A DNA stretch of 20,425 bases from Choristocarpus tenellus KU-1152. Lineage: Eukaryota > Phaeophyceae. Positions 8,801 to 19,329 of this stretch are shown here, piece after piece. The stretch is from contig CAXNAD020000396.1 of assembly GCA_964200185.2 (NCBI GenBank), forward strand, positions 1 through 20,425. The letters are read 5' to 3'. A program made the translations under genes and the position numbers. The notes below the pieces were generated by a model. That model did not search any database and was not told the DNA's origin. It was given only the letters and a program-made list of their open reading frames with translations. How positions within the stretch are numbered: the stretch's first letter is position 1; each line of letters begins with the position of its first letter.

Positions 8801-10826
8801 CTCTAGTTCAGAATCAGTGACTGTTTCGTCCCCTCCCCTGCCCCTTGCTAATGTTTTTGAAGTGAGGCTCACAATGGGCAGTGTTGCTGTTGACTTCGTC
8901 ACTGGCCCTTGTTGTCCATCAGCAGTGGCAGCAACAGTGCATGTTGGTGGAGCGGTAATGCAGCAGCGGTCAGAGGCTTATGGCCAGGGAGGACCAAGGG
9001 AGTCATCCATAATGATGGAATTTGGAAGTGTGGATGGTTTACAGTGGCGCGACCATAGATGCAATGCACCGGTGTTTCCACACACACTTGTGGCTCACAT
9101 CATGGCATTTGTTGGTGGGAGTGAAATAGACTCTGAGGTGTTGGCAGCTGGACAAGGGAACAATAGCGGCAAGGCTACTTTCCTGAGGTGGCTTGGCGGG
9201 AGAAAAGCAGAAGGAGCTCGATTGAGTGGGAGAACACCTTTCTCATGCCCCTTGGTAGTCCCGTTGCTGAGAAAATCTGGGGATGGGGAAGCAATCGGAC
9301 CCAAGCACACCCTTTATGTCTGCTCCACAACTACAATTTCTAGTCAGGGGCAGGAGACGTCCCACCTCAAGCTAGAGATCGAGCCAACACTTTTGGCTTG
9401 TTATCCTCCCACAATATGCCTTATTCTTAGCCATTACACACTTTTTATGAGGCACCTTTGTCGGCCATGGTCCCTGCCAGCACGGCCACCATCTAGGGGG
9501 GATGAAAGTGGTACAGAATTGGAGAGTAGTGGATGTCATGAGAATAATCCAGTAGTGGAGATATTTGATGTGAATGTGCAGGGCTGTGCTGCTGTTATCT
9601 TGACTTCCCTCTCTCCCAATGCTACTGGCATCCACCTAAGAGCAGGGCAGGTGACTCTGGGACCAGATACCCCTGTACCAATTGGCTTGTCAGCAGCAGC
9701 AGGGGTTCTGAATTCTCTACCTTCCGTGGCACCAGGTGTCAGTACTCGCACCTTGAACCATCCATCTGCATCTCCACCCTTTGCTAAGAAGCAGCGGGAG
9801 CAAAAACCCCTGACTATGTCTGGGTATACAGGTCCTGTAAGCGTCACATTTGTGGAAGACTGGGCAACTCTTGTGGTGATGCCAGACCAATCTAACTCTA
9901 CCAGTGATGACCATCATGCCACAGGTGCATCATCTAAGAAGAGAGACTCTGGGTCCACGGTCATGGTAAGCAGCAGTGGCATGATACCTGAGGCAGAGGA
10001 TTGGGTCCTCCCGGACTCTTGTTGCGGTACCCCACTCTGCGTACCCCTTGAACTTCGCTGGACAATAGCATACGACCACAATGGTCACTGCAGACAGGAC
10101 TTCTTCCTCTCTTCAGTGCAACTTTACCTGCAGAAGCACCATTGTGACCTGTGCATTAGGGTGGCACGACTTGCCTCTGCTGTGAGTCTGCCCCACCCCG
10201 TTCCCCAAAAGAGCCGTAAGCTCTTACCAGACCAACCCCCCTCTACACCAGCACCAGCAGTGGCAGCAGCATCAGCTACAGTTTCCCCTGAATTTTCTTC
10301 CAATACACCACCACCTGAACTGTCACCACAAGACACTATGACGGGCTCCCCTCAATCCAACTTTGAGGGTGGACGTGGTGGTGGAATTGCATCTCCACCG
10401 ACCATATTAAGGGGAGAGGTAGGGAAAGGAGCCGGTTCAGATGCAGTGAGTGGAGGAACAACAGTAGAAACACGAAGATGGGCAGAGAATAGTATGTCTC
10501 TTCGTCTGCCATTGTTCCAGGTGGTTCTTGCCATGGGTCCAAGGGCTGATCGTAAACCACCAGTCCTTGAGGTGGATGTGGCAAGCATTCGCTTTGTTCA
10601 GGGTGTACTGCAGATACGACATATATCTGTCACCAGCTGGCTCCATACAAGTATGAGTGATGTGGTGAGGAATGAAGAGTGTAGTGCTCCTCAGATGCAA
10701 CAAATGATAAGTGAGGACGGGTATAGAGTCCTGGAGAGATCAGGTCCACCAGGGGAGGACTTAGTGCGTGCTGAGGTGCAATTGATGGGCTCTGGTGATA
10801 TGGATCAACATCAGATAACAATTCAG
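5851..10826 (+). CDS. VPS13: Giant VPS13-like exon, central RBG body (about 1,659 codons)
   Basis: A single 4,976-nt open frame with no stop. It enters in phase 1 after GCGCAG and leaves in phase 0 at ATTCAG before GTTTGA (10827). Conserved-looking strand clusters recur, for example DVKVQVTSVLVSHLG at the start, LGPVHALFSNAFLARLLGFV (about 6480-6540), FDVTVLAVSLRLPFDMALQA (about 8329-8388), IQLTPESCAAFGALLRQIIG (about 8677-8736), LKLEIEPTLLACYPPTICL and LRLPLFQVVLAMG near the end. The recurring 'strand - P - hydrophobic helix-like L..L' units resemble repeats of VPS13, where each RBG unit ends in a short helix. Between them lie long hydrophilic, Gly/Ser/Glu-rich inserts, for example about 6090-6450 and 6550-6800. 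Inferred role: the wall of the lipid-transfer groove. No catalytic motif is expected or seen, nor a signal peptide or membrane span. The exon is unusually long beside its 83-235-nt neighbours. Confidence 0.85.
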
Positions 10827-11218
10827 GTTTGACACCACTGGTTCTCTTTTCCAGTTTTTCTTCTCTCCCTAATCCTCCTTTGTGCATGCTCCTAGTTGTC
10901 CATTTCTTCAACCCTTTTTCGTTCATGTATCTATTGAGTTATTTGTGTGACTCTCTTGTTGACAAATTTGGTCCCTGGGACTTATGATTATGTAAAAAAT
11001 GTGTTGTTTGCACTAGGTATCAACAACATTTTGTGTGTAGGTGGAGTTTCATGCTTTCAAAACGCCCAGTGATTGATTCCTGACCTCAAAAGGGTAGTCC
11101 TTGCCTTCCGCCACAGGTTGTAAGACACTGAGAACCTTGCCTGAACCTTGATACTCCTAACCATGACCTTCTGAGTTTTTTTTTGTGACATTCTTTGCCT
11201 CTATAATGACCTATGCAG
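10827..11218 (+). other. Intron (phase 0, 392 bp)
   Basis: Donor CAG|GTTTGA, which is weak after the GT, and acceptor CTATGCAG ending at 11218. In-frame stops follow the donor at once (GTT TGA), so the exon must end here. T-rich throughout; nothing else seen. Confidence 0.75.
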
Positions 11219-12436
11219 GTCGAGCCTTTCTATTTGCATGCTAATCCCAGCATGCTCCAGTCCCTGGCAGCATTCATAAGTCCTGAGCCCCTTTGTGAAG
11301 GCTCCCCAGAGGCGCTTGAGCCCCCTTTCCCCCATGTAATTCCACCAACTGCCAGAAGTAACAGTGAAAACAGTGGTGGTGACATAGGAATAGACTCTAG
11401 TTCTTGTCAAAATGACTCAAATCCACTGGGATCCTCCAGGAGTGGTGGGTTGAAGGGGGAGGGCAATGATGGGTTGCACATGGGAGAGAGCTCGGCACGT
11501 ACTCCCATGTTAAAGGTGAAGCTCTTGATCTCCAATGTAGCACTTGTGGTGTCCTCTTCAGAAGATGGTCCAGCCATGATCATTAACACACCTCACATCT
11601 TCCTCACCTCGGAGTCATGGTTGCCCTTGCATGTGGATGGTGAGTGTGACAGGAAAGGTGGCAAGGGCAAGGGGGTAGAAAGCAGAGTACGGTCAGATAT
11701 GTTCCTTCGCATCTCACGGTTGTCGTGCTGTGCTTGCAGTGCTTTCATGCCACCATCACGAAGCAAAGGGTTCAGCTTGGATGAGCTCAAGCCGTGCAAT
11801 TCTCTGCTGAAGCCGTTCGATATTGACTTGCGCTTGATGCTGCTTGACAGCGGCGGTGGTGGCAGCGGGGAGCAACGTATGGGTATTTTTGCTGAGGACA
11901 TACACCTGAGCTTTGGCGCCTCGCACCTGCTGACCCTAAAGCATTTGAGTGTTCTGTTTGCGGCAGCCACTACTGCCATGACCTCCGCTCTCAAGCCCAT
12001 GGATGGTTTTATTGCACCTCCTACTATAGTTTCATGTACTCGAAATGGTGCTATGGGGGTGGGGCAGGGAAGAGTGCCTCCTTTGCCCAGGCCTGGCGAT
12101 ACCCGCATGAACGATATTGCTATTTTACGTCGTGTGGAGGACTTGACTGATGGTGGAGTGGGGGTGGGTGGGGGGCACAGGCGAGGTCCAGGAGAGATGG
12201 TGGTGAACTCCCAAGCTGAGATGGCAGTGGCAGATGAGGGTGGGTGGGTGCAGTGTTGTTTTTGGCGATACTGGAATATGCGCAGGGTGATGGAGGTAGC
12301 AGTACCTCATCTGTGTCTGGAAAGAGGAGAGGGAGGAGTGTCTGCAACAACAGTTGGCAGAGCTGGGAGATTGGGGGCACTCAATACTCTCGAAATTGAT
12401 ATCAGTTGGCTGGATCCTTTCGCCAAGCACTTGAAG
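11219..12436 (+). CDS. VPS13: VPS13-like exon (406 codons), RBG body continued
   Basis: Phase 0 at both ends: ATGCAG acceptor and CTTGAAG|GTATGG donor. The previous exon's QITIQ continues as VEPFYLHANPSMLQSLAAFI. This 'strand, x-x-P, short helix ending in L..L..F' unit is highly characteristic of VPS13/RBG repeats and bridges the splice junction seamlessly. Further strand groups are LKVKLLISNVALVVSS (about 11509-11556), FLRISRLSCCACSAF, FDIDLRLMLLD and the closing LEIDISWLDPFAKHLK. Two inserts are Gly-rich: GGGGSG near 11850-11868 and a Gly/His-rich loop near 12140-12190 whose DNA is G-run rich. I infer a structural role in the lipid groove. Confidence 0.84.
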
Positions 12437-12800
12437 GTATGGATGGCACTATGAGGGTTGTTGATTGCTTGACACCCTCAACATTGTCTTTTGTCACTAT
12501 CTTGGTCACAAACATGTAGGCGACAGAAGGTCAGGTGAGGCGGACTGGACAATATTGGCACAGCACAAATTTCTTCCTCTCTTTCCATTTAATCTATTTG
12601 CTTCTTGCACTCCTATTGCAGATGCACTCATACACACACATACATAAGCATGCTCACATTCACAATAATGCACAGTAACACTGCCTTGTACATTCCCCCT
12701 CCTGATCTTCTTGGGTTTCTGGGCCTCCAAGTCAGCTGCTTGTTTCACTGTACCTTTCTACCCGGCAGGAGTTCCTGCCCCTACTGTCCCTCACACCCAG
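12437..12800 (+). other. Intron (phase 0, 364 bp)
   Basis: Donor GTATGG at 12437. The acceptor chosen is CTCACACCCAG ending at 12800, because it keeps phase 0. The stronger-looking CCCGGCAG ending at 12768 would put the exon in a frame that stops at about 12943. A CA-rich stretch occurs at about 12630-12665. Nothing else seen. Confidence 0.65.
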
Positions 12801-13289
12801 CATACAGCAGCAGGTGAACCCACAACTGCCACTGGGGCTAGGTCAGCCATTGTTGTCCAACCATCTCACCCCAACCTGGCTCAAGAGTGGTGTATCAGTT
12901 GGCGTGTGCCCATGTGGGTTCGAGGCCCCAGTGGAGAGGATATAAAACTCTCAACTTTGGAAACCACTCAGGTGAACTCTCTCCTCCTGAACTGCCTTGC
13001 TGTTTACTCCACACCTGAGTCTGGTGGGGGGTGGGGGGGTGGGGGTGGTGTTGGTGGGGAAAGTTTGATAGCACAGTCGCAGTTACAGCAGTCACTTGTG
13101 TCAGTTACACTGGGTGTGCAGCGGGTAAGAGTGGGACTACTCACAGATTGGTCACCTTCCTGTAGCCATCTCCAGCCAGAGGAGATTGTGCGTATGGTAT
13201 TGAGTGATATTGAGGCCTGGGGAGAGACAGACACGGGGGTTCGAGGAAGGACGTCAGCTCTCCGGGGAGCCATGGTCGTGGCCTGTGAG
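12801..13289 (+). CDS. VPS13: VPS13-like exon (163 codons) with poly-Gly/Trp loop
   Basis: Phase 0 at both ends, with a GCCTGTGAG|GTGAGA donor. Strand segments include EWCISWRVPMWVRG, VNSLLLNCLAVYS, QSLVSVTLGVQRVRVGLLTD and the closing ALRGAMVVACE. They suit the end of the RBG body just before the VAB domain. A Gly-rich loop (GGGWGGGGGVGG, about 13024-13058) is encoded by an almost pure G tract. The 5' edge is the least certain boundary among the large exons, because an acceptor at 12768 competes with the one at 12800. The latter is chosen for reading frame. Confidence 0.8.
13024..13058 (+). other. G-run cluster, potential G-quadruplex in coding strand
   Basis: Within 35 bases there are runs of six, seven, five and four G separated by one to several bases, with two GG pairs between the last two long runs. 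This satisfies the usual G3+N1-7 rule. It encodes the Gly-rich loop of the exon, and because it is on the sense strand it would also exist in the mRNA. Confidence 0.65.
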
Positions 13290-13969
13290 GTGAGAATTAA
13301 AGATATATACTTGAGTAATTTGATTATATTGTAGTGTTAAAACTCTGGAGCTTGAAGTATGCAATGTAGAACATTAATACACTACGTAGTATCCCTTTAG
13401 ATTGACAGGTTCTTGCTATGTTCTGTCATTTTCCTCAAGAAATGGGGGTGGTACAGATTGGAATGAGGTGTGAACTGGTAATAGATTCTGAAACGTTTTT
13501 TCCAGGGATCTGGCCTAATGGGAAAGTGGTTATGGTGGAGTTTCAAAGTGAGGAATTAAGTTCACTGCTAGTATTGATCCGTGGCAATCAATTTGGTATA
13601 TTTGAGGTGGAGCATGAAGTATTGGTTGGCGTGGTGTGGAGTGTGATGATTCAAATTCAAGCATGGATGAGCATGATACTATGAAAAAGTCTCAAATGGT
13701 GTACTTTATTGAGCTACACATTTGGGTGATATCTCCCTGGACCCAGCGCATGCACAGCTCCCCTAAATTGAGACACTGGATGCCTAGAAAATATTGCTGG
13801 TGATCAACAATTGATTCCTCTGTCCATGTACAAGAGGGTGTTGAGACTCACAACGTACCCTGATATGCCTCTGAATCCCAGATGTTGCGTTCTTTTTTGC
13901 TTCCTCTCTCTGGTGTTTCCCTTCTCTCACCAATTTACCTCCTGTGACTGGTAACATCTTCTGGGACAG
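13290..13969 (+). other. Intron (phase 0, 680 bp)
   Basis: Donor GTGAGA at 13290 and acceptor TGGGACAG ending at 13969. An 88-codon open frame at 13418-13684 has no donor/acceptor pair that would insert it in frame between the two phase-0 exons with good sites. I treat it as chance. Nothing else seen. Confidence 0.68.
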
Positions 13970-14731
13970 GTACAAGACTTCTCAAACTTTCTCTGCGTGC
14001 CACTGGTCTCCAATGCTCTTGTAAAATGGGATATTGCCACCAGCCACCCCATCCCCCAGCAAAACTTCGGAAGGATCAATAATGGCCTTGTTGTTTTGCA
14101 GTCTCACCCCATCTCCTCGTTGGCTGTGGAGTTGCACAATGCAACTATCAGCGTGTCTGCCATTGCACTGCAGTGCCTGGATCAATGCCTGGAAGAGATG
14201 ACACAACGTCTATCTCATGCCCCTGCCCCCTACTCGTCAATGGGCCTAACCCTGCCTGCTGCACCTCCGTTAACAGACAAGAGGGAGGTATGTTTGCCTT
14301 GGGAGAGCTCATCAAGGAAATGTGGTACACGCCTCCCATCCCAGCAACAACAACAGACACCGCGGCAGCGGTGCAAACACTACCTCGTGGTTAACAGAAC
14401 TGACAGGCCAGTGTGGTACGGGCAGGCCTCCACAGCGGAGATACTTCTTCTAGCTCCTTGGGAGGACACAGCATACAGTTGGAGGACAATTCCAGCATTG
14501 ACAAGACCTGTGGCTGCCATGTCCTCTTCCTCTGGCTCTGCCCCAGGTGCTACCAATAGAATGGACAGGCTTCTACTGCTCCTTCGTTTTGCGCTATACC
14601 ATGATCCCCAACAGCATGTTGGCATGGGAGATACTGGGGAGGAGGGGAGAGGTGGAGTGGAACATGTGGGGAGCGGTAGTATGGGTGTCTGGACAGAGCC
14701 GGTGGTGGTGGATGAGCCTGGCGTGTGCATG
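13970..14731 (+). CDS. VPS13: VPS13-like exon (254 codons), end of RBG body and first VAB repeat
   Basis: Phase 0 at both ends: GACAG acceptor and GTGCATG|GTGAGG donor. It opens with VQDFSNFLCVPLVSNALVKW and contains LHNATISVSAIALQCLDQCL, another strand-plus-helix RBG unit. After a Gln-rich linker (SQQQQQTPRQR, about 14338-14370) comes KHYLVVNRTDRPVWYGQ, with the candidate invariant Asn at 14393-14395. Then follows LLLAPWEDTAYSWRTIP, the 'hydrophobic-x-P...Y-x-W' half of a VAB repeat. In VPS13 proteins the VAB domain consists of six such repeats and binds adaptors that target the protein to organelles. This exon therefore spans the transition from groove to adaptor-binding domain. Confidence 0.86.
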
Positions 14732-15467
14732 GTGAGGCAAAATTGTATCCAGAAATAGGAAGTTTGCCACTCCCTCTATGTCCTCTGAACCTAAGTCTTT
14801 GCTCAACAACATAGAGAAGTCTCTTAAAGTGTTCATGCAGCCGTTTCTTGGGTACAACAGTGTAGTGATCCTGAGTATAACTCATTATTTATAGGTGGTA
14901 GAAACAAAACATGTTCCAAATATTTCTGAAGCTGTCCCTTGTGGAGTTCCTGCTCCTTCAAAAAAAGAATGCTCATCCACGCATTTACCCACCCCTTGCC
15001 TTTGGCATCCTCTAATTTCATTTGCTCACTCCCTTGGTGCAAAATTGCATGTGTACCAAATAGCGCCTCCTTCGCACTTCGGGTGAGGGGAATGGACGAA
15101 GGAGGAATCACCGTGGTAATTTCACTGGGGAGGCTGTTGCCCTTCCACTGTGGGTGGCTGTTGTGAACAAAGGTCTCCAGACTTGTATTGAGCTGTATGG
15201 AGAGTGGACCTTCACCAACCACCTGCCTCAGCAAGTCCAGGTACTGGTATTGATGCTCATGTGTATGATACTGTGAACTATTCTGGTAAGCACTTAGTTG
15301 TTCACAATATGACTTGAGCTCATGCGTCATCACTTGTATGTGCACGTGATTTCTTTTCTTGGTCACATATCATAAACAGAGATTAAGTATTGACAATGTG
15401 CCTCTCATGGTGATGGCCTCAGTATTCGATCCCATAATCCCAATCCATGTATGCAATACTATTTTAG
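14732..15467 (+). other. Intron (phase 0, 736 bp) with long antisense open frame
   Basis: Donor GTGAGG at 14732 and acceptor CTATTTTAG ending at 15467. The flanking exons join in phase 0. Most of the intron (14833-15366) is open on the minus strand for 177 codons, described separately. On the plus strand there are stops in all frames. Confidence 0.7.
14833..15366 (-). other. Antisense open reading frame in intron, status unknown
   Basis: There are 177 codons without a stop on the strand opposite the host gene, covering about three quarters of the intron. The open frame begins at a GTG; the first ATG is 12 codons in (MTHELKSYCEQL). Segments such as LLRQVVGEGPLSIQLNTSLE and QLQKYLEHVLFLPPINNELY have a plausible protein-like hydrophobic pattern. 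I do not recognise a family. It could be chance, a decayed gene or captured fragment inserted in reverse, or an antisense transcript. No splice, polyA or promoter evidence supports expression. Confidence 0.25.
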
Positions 15468-18400
15468 GTTACTTGGGCCACTGCATTTGGAGTGAGTGAT
15501 GGTGGCTGGCGCCACACCGATCTGATTGGGGTAAAAGGGAGCCTCAATCTGGTGTCAGACAATGAAGACATGGAAAGTGAGGTCAGTGGCATGGCAGATA
15601 GTGGCACATCACCAGAATCACAAACCTACTCTGTGTTGAGTGCCTGCCTGGCCTTTGGAACTCCTTCTGGTAGGCAGGAGGGTGGATGGCTCTCAGAGCT
15701 AATGATGGAGTTCCGCATTGTTGCCCCTGATGCTTCAACTGTGGTTGGGTCAGTGGGACCTCCTCCTTCAGCAAAGAGTATGACACAAGATCAGGGCACT
15801 TGTACCATGCCAGGAGGGCATGGGGACCGGGGTGTCAGCAACCTACATGAACAGCAGCAGCAACAGCAGCAACAGCGGGGTGAGGGGGAAGAGGCAGTGA
15901 TAGAGGGGGTACACCTGGAGAAGACCTGGAGCGTGACACGGCAATCAGAGTGGGTGGAGGCTGGGGAGGACGGAACATATCTAGCGCTAATATCCTGTGT
16001 GAGTCCAGATCCAAACGTGCCCAGCCTATGGTTCTGGTGTGTGGCTGAAAGGCACTCAGTGGCACTGTCTGACTGTGAGGCATGCCGGTCAGGAGCTGTA
16101 GGGCACCAGCGTCACCCTGGGCAGATGAAAATCCATCTACGCCCATTGGCTCTGGTGCTGAACCACTGCACACAACTGGTGAGTATTCTTCTAGAGGAGG
16201 CAGGAGGCATCGATGTCTCCACAGTTGCCTTACGTGGTGATGGTAAGGGGGTAGGTGACCAGGAAGATGAAGATGAGGATGGCATTGGTGATGAGTTGAC
16301 CCTGAGAGGTGGGGCACAGACTTTGAGAAGACGGGATAATAACCTCCGCAGCATCGCTGCTGCAAAGACGAAGCTCACCTCCAAGCTACACAAGATTCGT
16401 CATAGCTCTGGGTGTGTGACCTCCATTGACAGCAGCTCTGCTGTCCACGATGAGGGGAAGGAGGGACAAGCAGCAACCTCCACATTGCCGAGCTCACTCT
16501 CTCACCAGAGACTTCTTGTTGAAGAAGATCAGGAGGGCTCCCAGTGGGGTTTCCCAGAGTCGAGTGAGTCAATGAGCAGGTCGTGGGAAGGAGTGGAGTG
16601 CCCAGCGATGCTTGAACCTGGAGGGAAGATGGCTGTTCTTCAGCAGCCGTTTATGGACTATTGCCTTGCTGTGGGAGGTGGTAGCAGGGAAGGCTCTATG
16701 CTGGATGATGTCAATACGAATTATCGGCATCGAAAAAGGGATGGCAAGAGTGGACAAGATCACACCTTCCACCCCTTTCAGATTTTTGTACCAGGAAAAT
16801 TTCTGGCTCACAGCTGCAAGCCACTTTGGCTTCCACCACACCGCCGTGCCCTCAAGGAGAACCTGCTATGCCCTTTGATAGTTGTGGCATCACGCACGAG
16901 CAATGGCAACAGAAGGAGCAGCAACTGGCCCACCCTGACCTTTGACATTCAACCTGGCCTAAGTGTGACAAATCACATGCCCTTGCCGCTGTCCCTGCGT
17001 GCCGTTTTCTCGTTGCCCCAAGATACGGGCACAGTAACAGTAAAGGGGAAGCAGATGGCTCAAAGGTCGGGGGATGGAGATGGGGTTGAGGAGGTCAAAG
17101 GGATAGGGGTGACCGCACAGGTTAGGGCTGGGCAAGGTATGGGAACTGGGAGGGGAGCTGCATTGAATCCAGGGTTGGGGAAGAAGGGGACACCACATCC
17201 ACTCCATCAGGAAGACACTGAGGCTCCTGTTTCCACCCCTCACAAGAGGTCATTTGTGAAGGTGTTGGACATCCCTGCTGAGAGCTCACAAAGCTTGTGG
17301 CAGATTTGTGACACCAATGGTCTACCAGCTGCAATGTTCTTTCCAAAGATGAGTTGTGAGTTTGGTGTGGGCCGAGGTGGAGGAGGAGGAGGACTAGGGG
17401 TGGGTGTGGGGGAAGCACCTGTTATGTCTGCAGGGAAAGAGTCAACGACAAGAGAGGAACACAGTGACGGCATGGAAGAGATGCTTCTTGCAGACCCCCA
17501 GATGGTCAAACTTGACGAGGAACTGGACAAATTACTGTTTCTGCCGCTGGCAGCCAATGCTGGAGGCAGAGACAACAGTGGCACCGCCATGCTGCCTGTA
17601 TGGCTAACAATGGGTAAAGAGCTTGTCCCTGGGGGAGTGGAACTTGTGCGACTTGAAATTCGACCACGAGTGCTTTTGCACAATGCTACAGGGCTGCCCA
17701 TAACGCTAGACTTGAGCCCACAACTACAACATGCACCTGGCGTCAGGGCTTTTGGAGACATTGCCTCTGATGATACTCTCGCCAATTCCACCATCACTGG
17801 CACCTCCCCTGACTATCCCACAGAGGGGTGCTTACGTCTTGACCTGGCGGCCAAGGGCCAAGGGAGCAGAAAGATTATTGTGGCATGGAACAGGTGCCAC
17901 AGCAGCGCCGGTGCTGGACTCAATAGTGGTGGAATGAGGCATGGGATCCAGCAATCGGGCAGTGGTGACATACAGTCCACAGCTGGATCTGTGGGCCTCC
18001 TTCGACGAGGGTTGCACCGCTTGATCAGGACTGCCAGTGGTCAGACCTCTTCCTCTCACAGCATGGGGTATTCTGTTGGCCTTCGATTTGGTTTTGAAGG
18101 AAGAAATGAGGATCAAACCACTGGATGGAGGTCTGATAACCAGAAAGAGAGCAGTCATAGTGGGAGAGAGTACAATACATTGTTGCTCAGTGAAGCAGGA
18201 GAGGGAGGAGCACTCCACCAAAGCCGCTCGTCACTTTCTGTTCTGGGGGAAAGGGGTCAGCGAATAATTCGTGTATGCGTATCCATTGAGGAGGTGTCAA
18301 GGACGCACCATGTACTCTTTCACCGTGACCCGCAGCCAGCTCTGACAATAACCAACAACTTTGAAGGAGTTCTCACCATAAAGGTTGATGGAGGGAATCC

Positions 18401-19045
18401 CTTGACCATCACACCAGGGGCAACAGTAGAATGTTCTTGGCCAGAGGATGCATCAATAGACCGCAGTGGCATCAACCCTAATCAGTCACTGCAACAGCGG
18501 CAGAGTCAATATCTTTCTCGCCCAACAATTAGGGCTGGGTCGAAGAAGACTTCTTCCCCTTCCGTTGGATTGGAGGGCATGATCGGTGGGGGAGAATTTG
18601 GGTCTGTGGTGGGATCTCCATCGAGCAGAACCAGGCTGGTGGGTAGTTCTATATCGAGCAGTGGCACCTTTAAAGGTGGGTTTGCACTGAGACACTGGTT
18701 CCAGTGCAAAGTGGGTGGAGAGAACTCTGCTGCTGAGTGGTCCAAGGAGCTGTGGGTTGCACAAGGAGTACAGGTTGTTGGCCTTGACCCTAACTGCAGC
18801 ACTGGGGTTGTTACTGACGGTGGGATAAGTGTTGCAGAAGGAGAATCAGCGGAGGAAGATACATTTTGGGGTGGAGCAAGTGATAGACTGGGGTCGGAAC
18901 GGCATCAGGATGTGCAGGTGCAGGTGCATATTATGGAGCTTGCTGGCACATTCGTCATGTACTTAGCGGAAGCAACCTTTGGGGACGGTGTACTGAAGGA
19001 AGGTGTTGGTGAAGGGCAACACCTCAAGGATCCTCTAGAGAGCAG
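15468..19045 (+). CDS. VPS13: Giant VPS13-like exon, VAB (SHR-BD) domain (about 1,192 codons)
   Basis: The exon enters in phase 0 after ATTTTAG with VTWATAFGVSDGGWRH and leaves in phase 2 at GAGAGCAG before GTCAAT (19046). Four further VAB-type Asn sites are visible: LALVLNHCTQL (Asn at 16161), GLSVTNHMPLPL (16971), RVLLHNATGLPI (17682) and ALTITNNFEGVL (18354). Each follows a strand and a Pro or basic residue. Complementary halves include PFQIFVPGKFLAHSCKPLWL, SLWQICDTNGLPAAMF and PLTITPGATVECSWPED. With the previous exon this makes five Asn-marked repeats; VPS13 proteins normally have six of about 100 residues. Here spacing is roughly 220-340 residues because of Gly/Ser/Glu-rich inserts, including an 8-Gln run. 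The domain is expected to bind targeting adaptors that carry PxP-type motifs. Confidence 0.87.
15852..15875 (+). repeat. CAG/CAA trinucleotide repeat (8 Gln codons)
   Basis: Eight consecutive CAG or CAA codons encode polyglutamine in a hydrophilic insert of the VAB region. The CAA interruptions would be expected to slow length instability. Confidence 0.9.
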
Positions 19046-19329
19046 GTCAATATATGCATATGCATAAATATTTTGTGGTCTGCACTCGGTGCTTGTTATA
19101 CCTCACCTTGCCTCTCTACCCTCCACCTCACAGGATCGCTAGTGTCTCTTCCCCTCCCTCTTGGTTGTTGACTCAAGTATTCTCGAGAGCCACAAGCTTG
19201 TTCAACATTCAAGTGATCCCCTTACCCCTAACCCATGTTTTTCACATAAATTGTAGTCATCACTTCTAGTTGTTCCTAATTTCCTATTCCTGTATTTCTC
19301 TTTCATCCTGGGTTGTTCTCCCACATCAG
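19046..19329 (+). other. Intron (phase 2, 284 bp)
   Basis: Donor GCAG|GTCAAT is weak. Acceptor CCCACATCAG ends at 19329 after a C/T-rich tract. A competing acceptor CACCTCACAG near 19133 leads to an early in-frame stop. The exon phases match only with 19330 as the start of the next exon. Confidence 0.65.

Noticed and set aside
11593-12108. 171-codon antisense frame opposite the 406-codon exon, and similar frames opposite the other large exons
   Set aside because: These are complementary-strand shadows of a G-rich, long coding exon. They are Pro/Ser/His-rich without any domain pattern.
12911-12930. tRNA B-box-like GGTTCGA sequence
   Set aside because: It lies inside the coding exon and no A box or cloverleaf can be formed around it.
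12769-12943. Alternative exon start after CCCGGCAG at 12768
   Set aside because: The phase-0 frame from this acceptor reads EFLPLLSLTPSIQQQ, which looks plausible, but it meets a stop at about 12943. The frame starting at 12801 stays open to the GTGAGA donor.
13418-13684. 88-codon open frame in the intron between 13289 and 13970
   Set aside because: The flanking exons already join in phase 0, and no good acceptor/donor pair would include it in frame.
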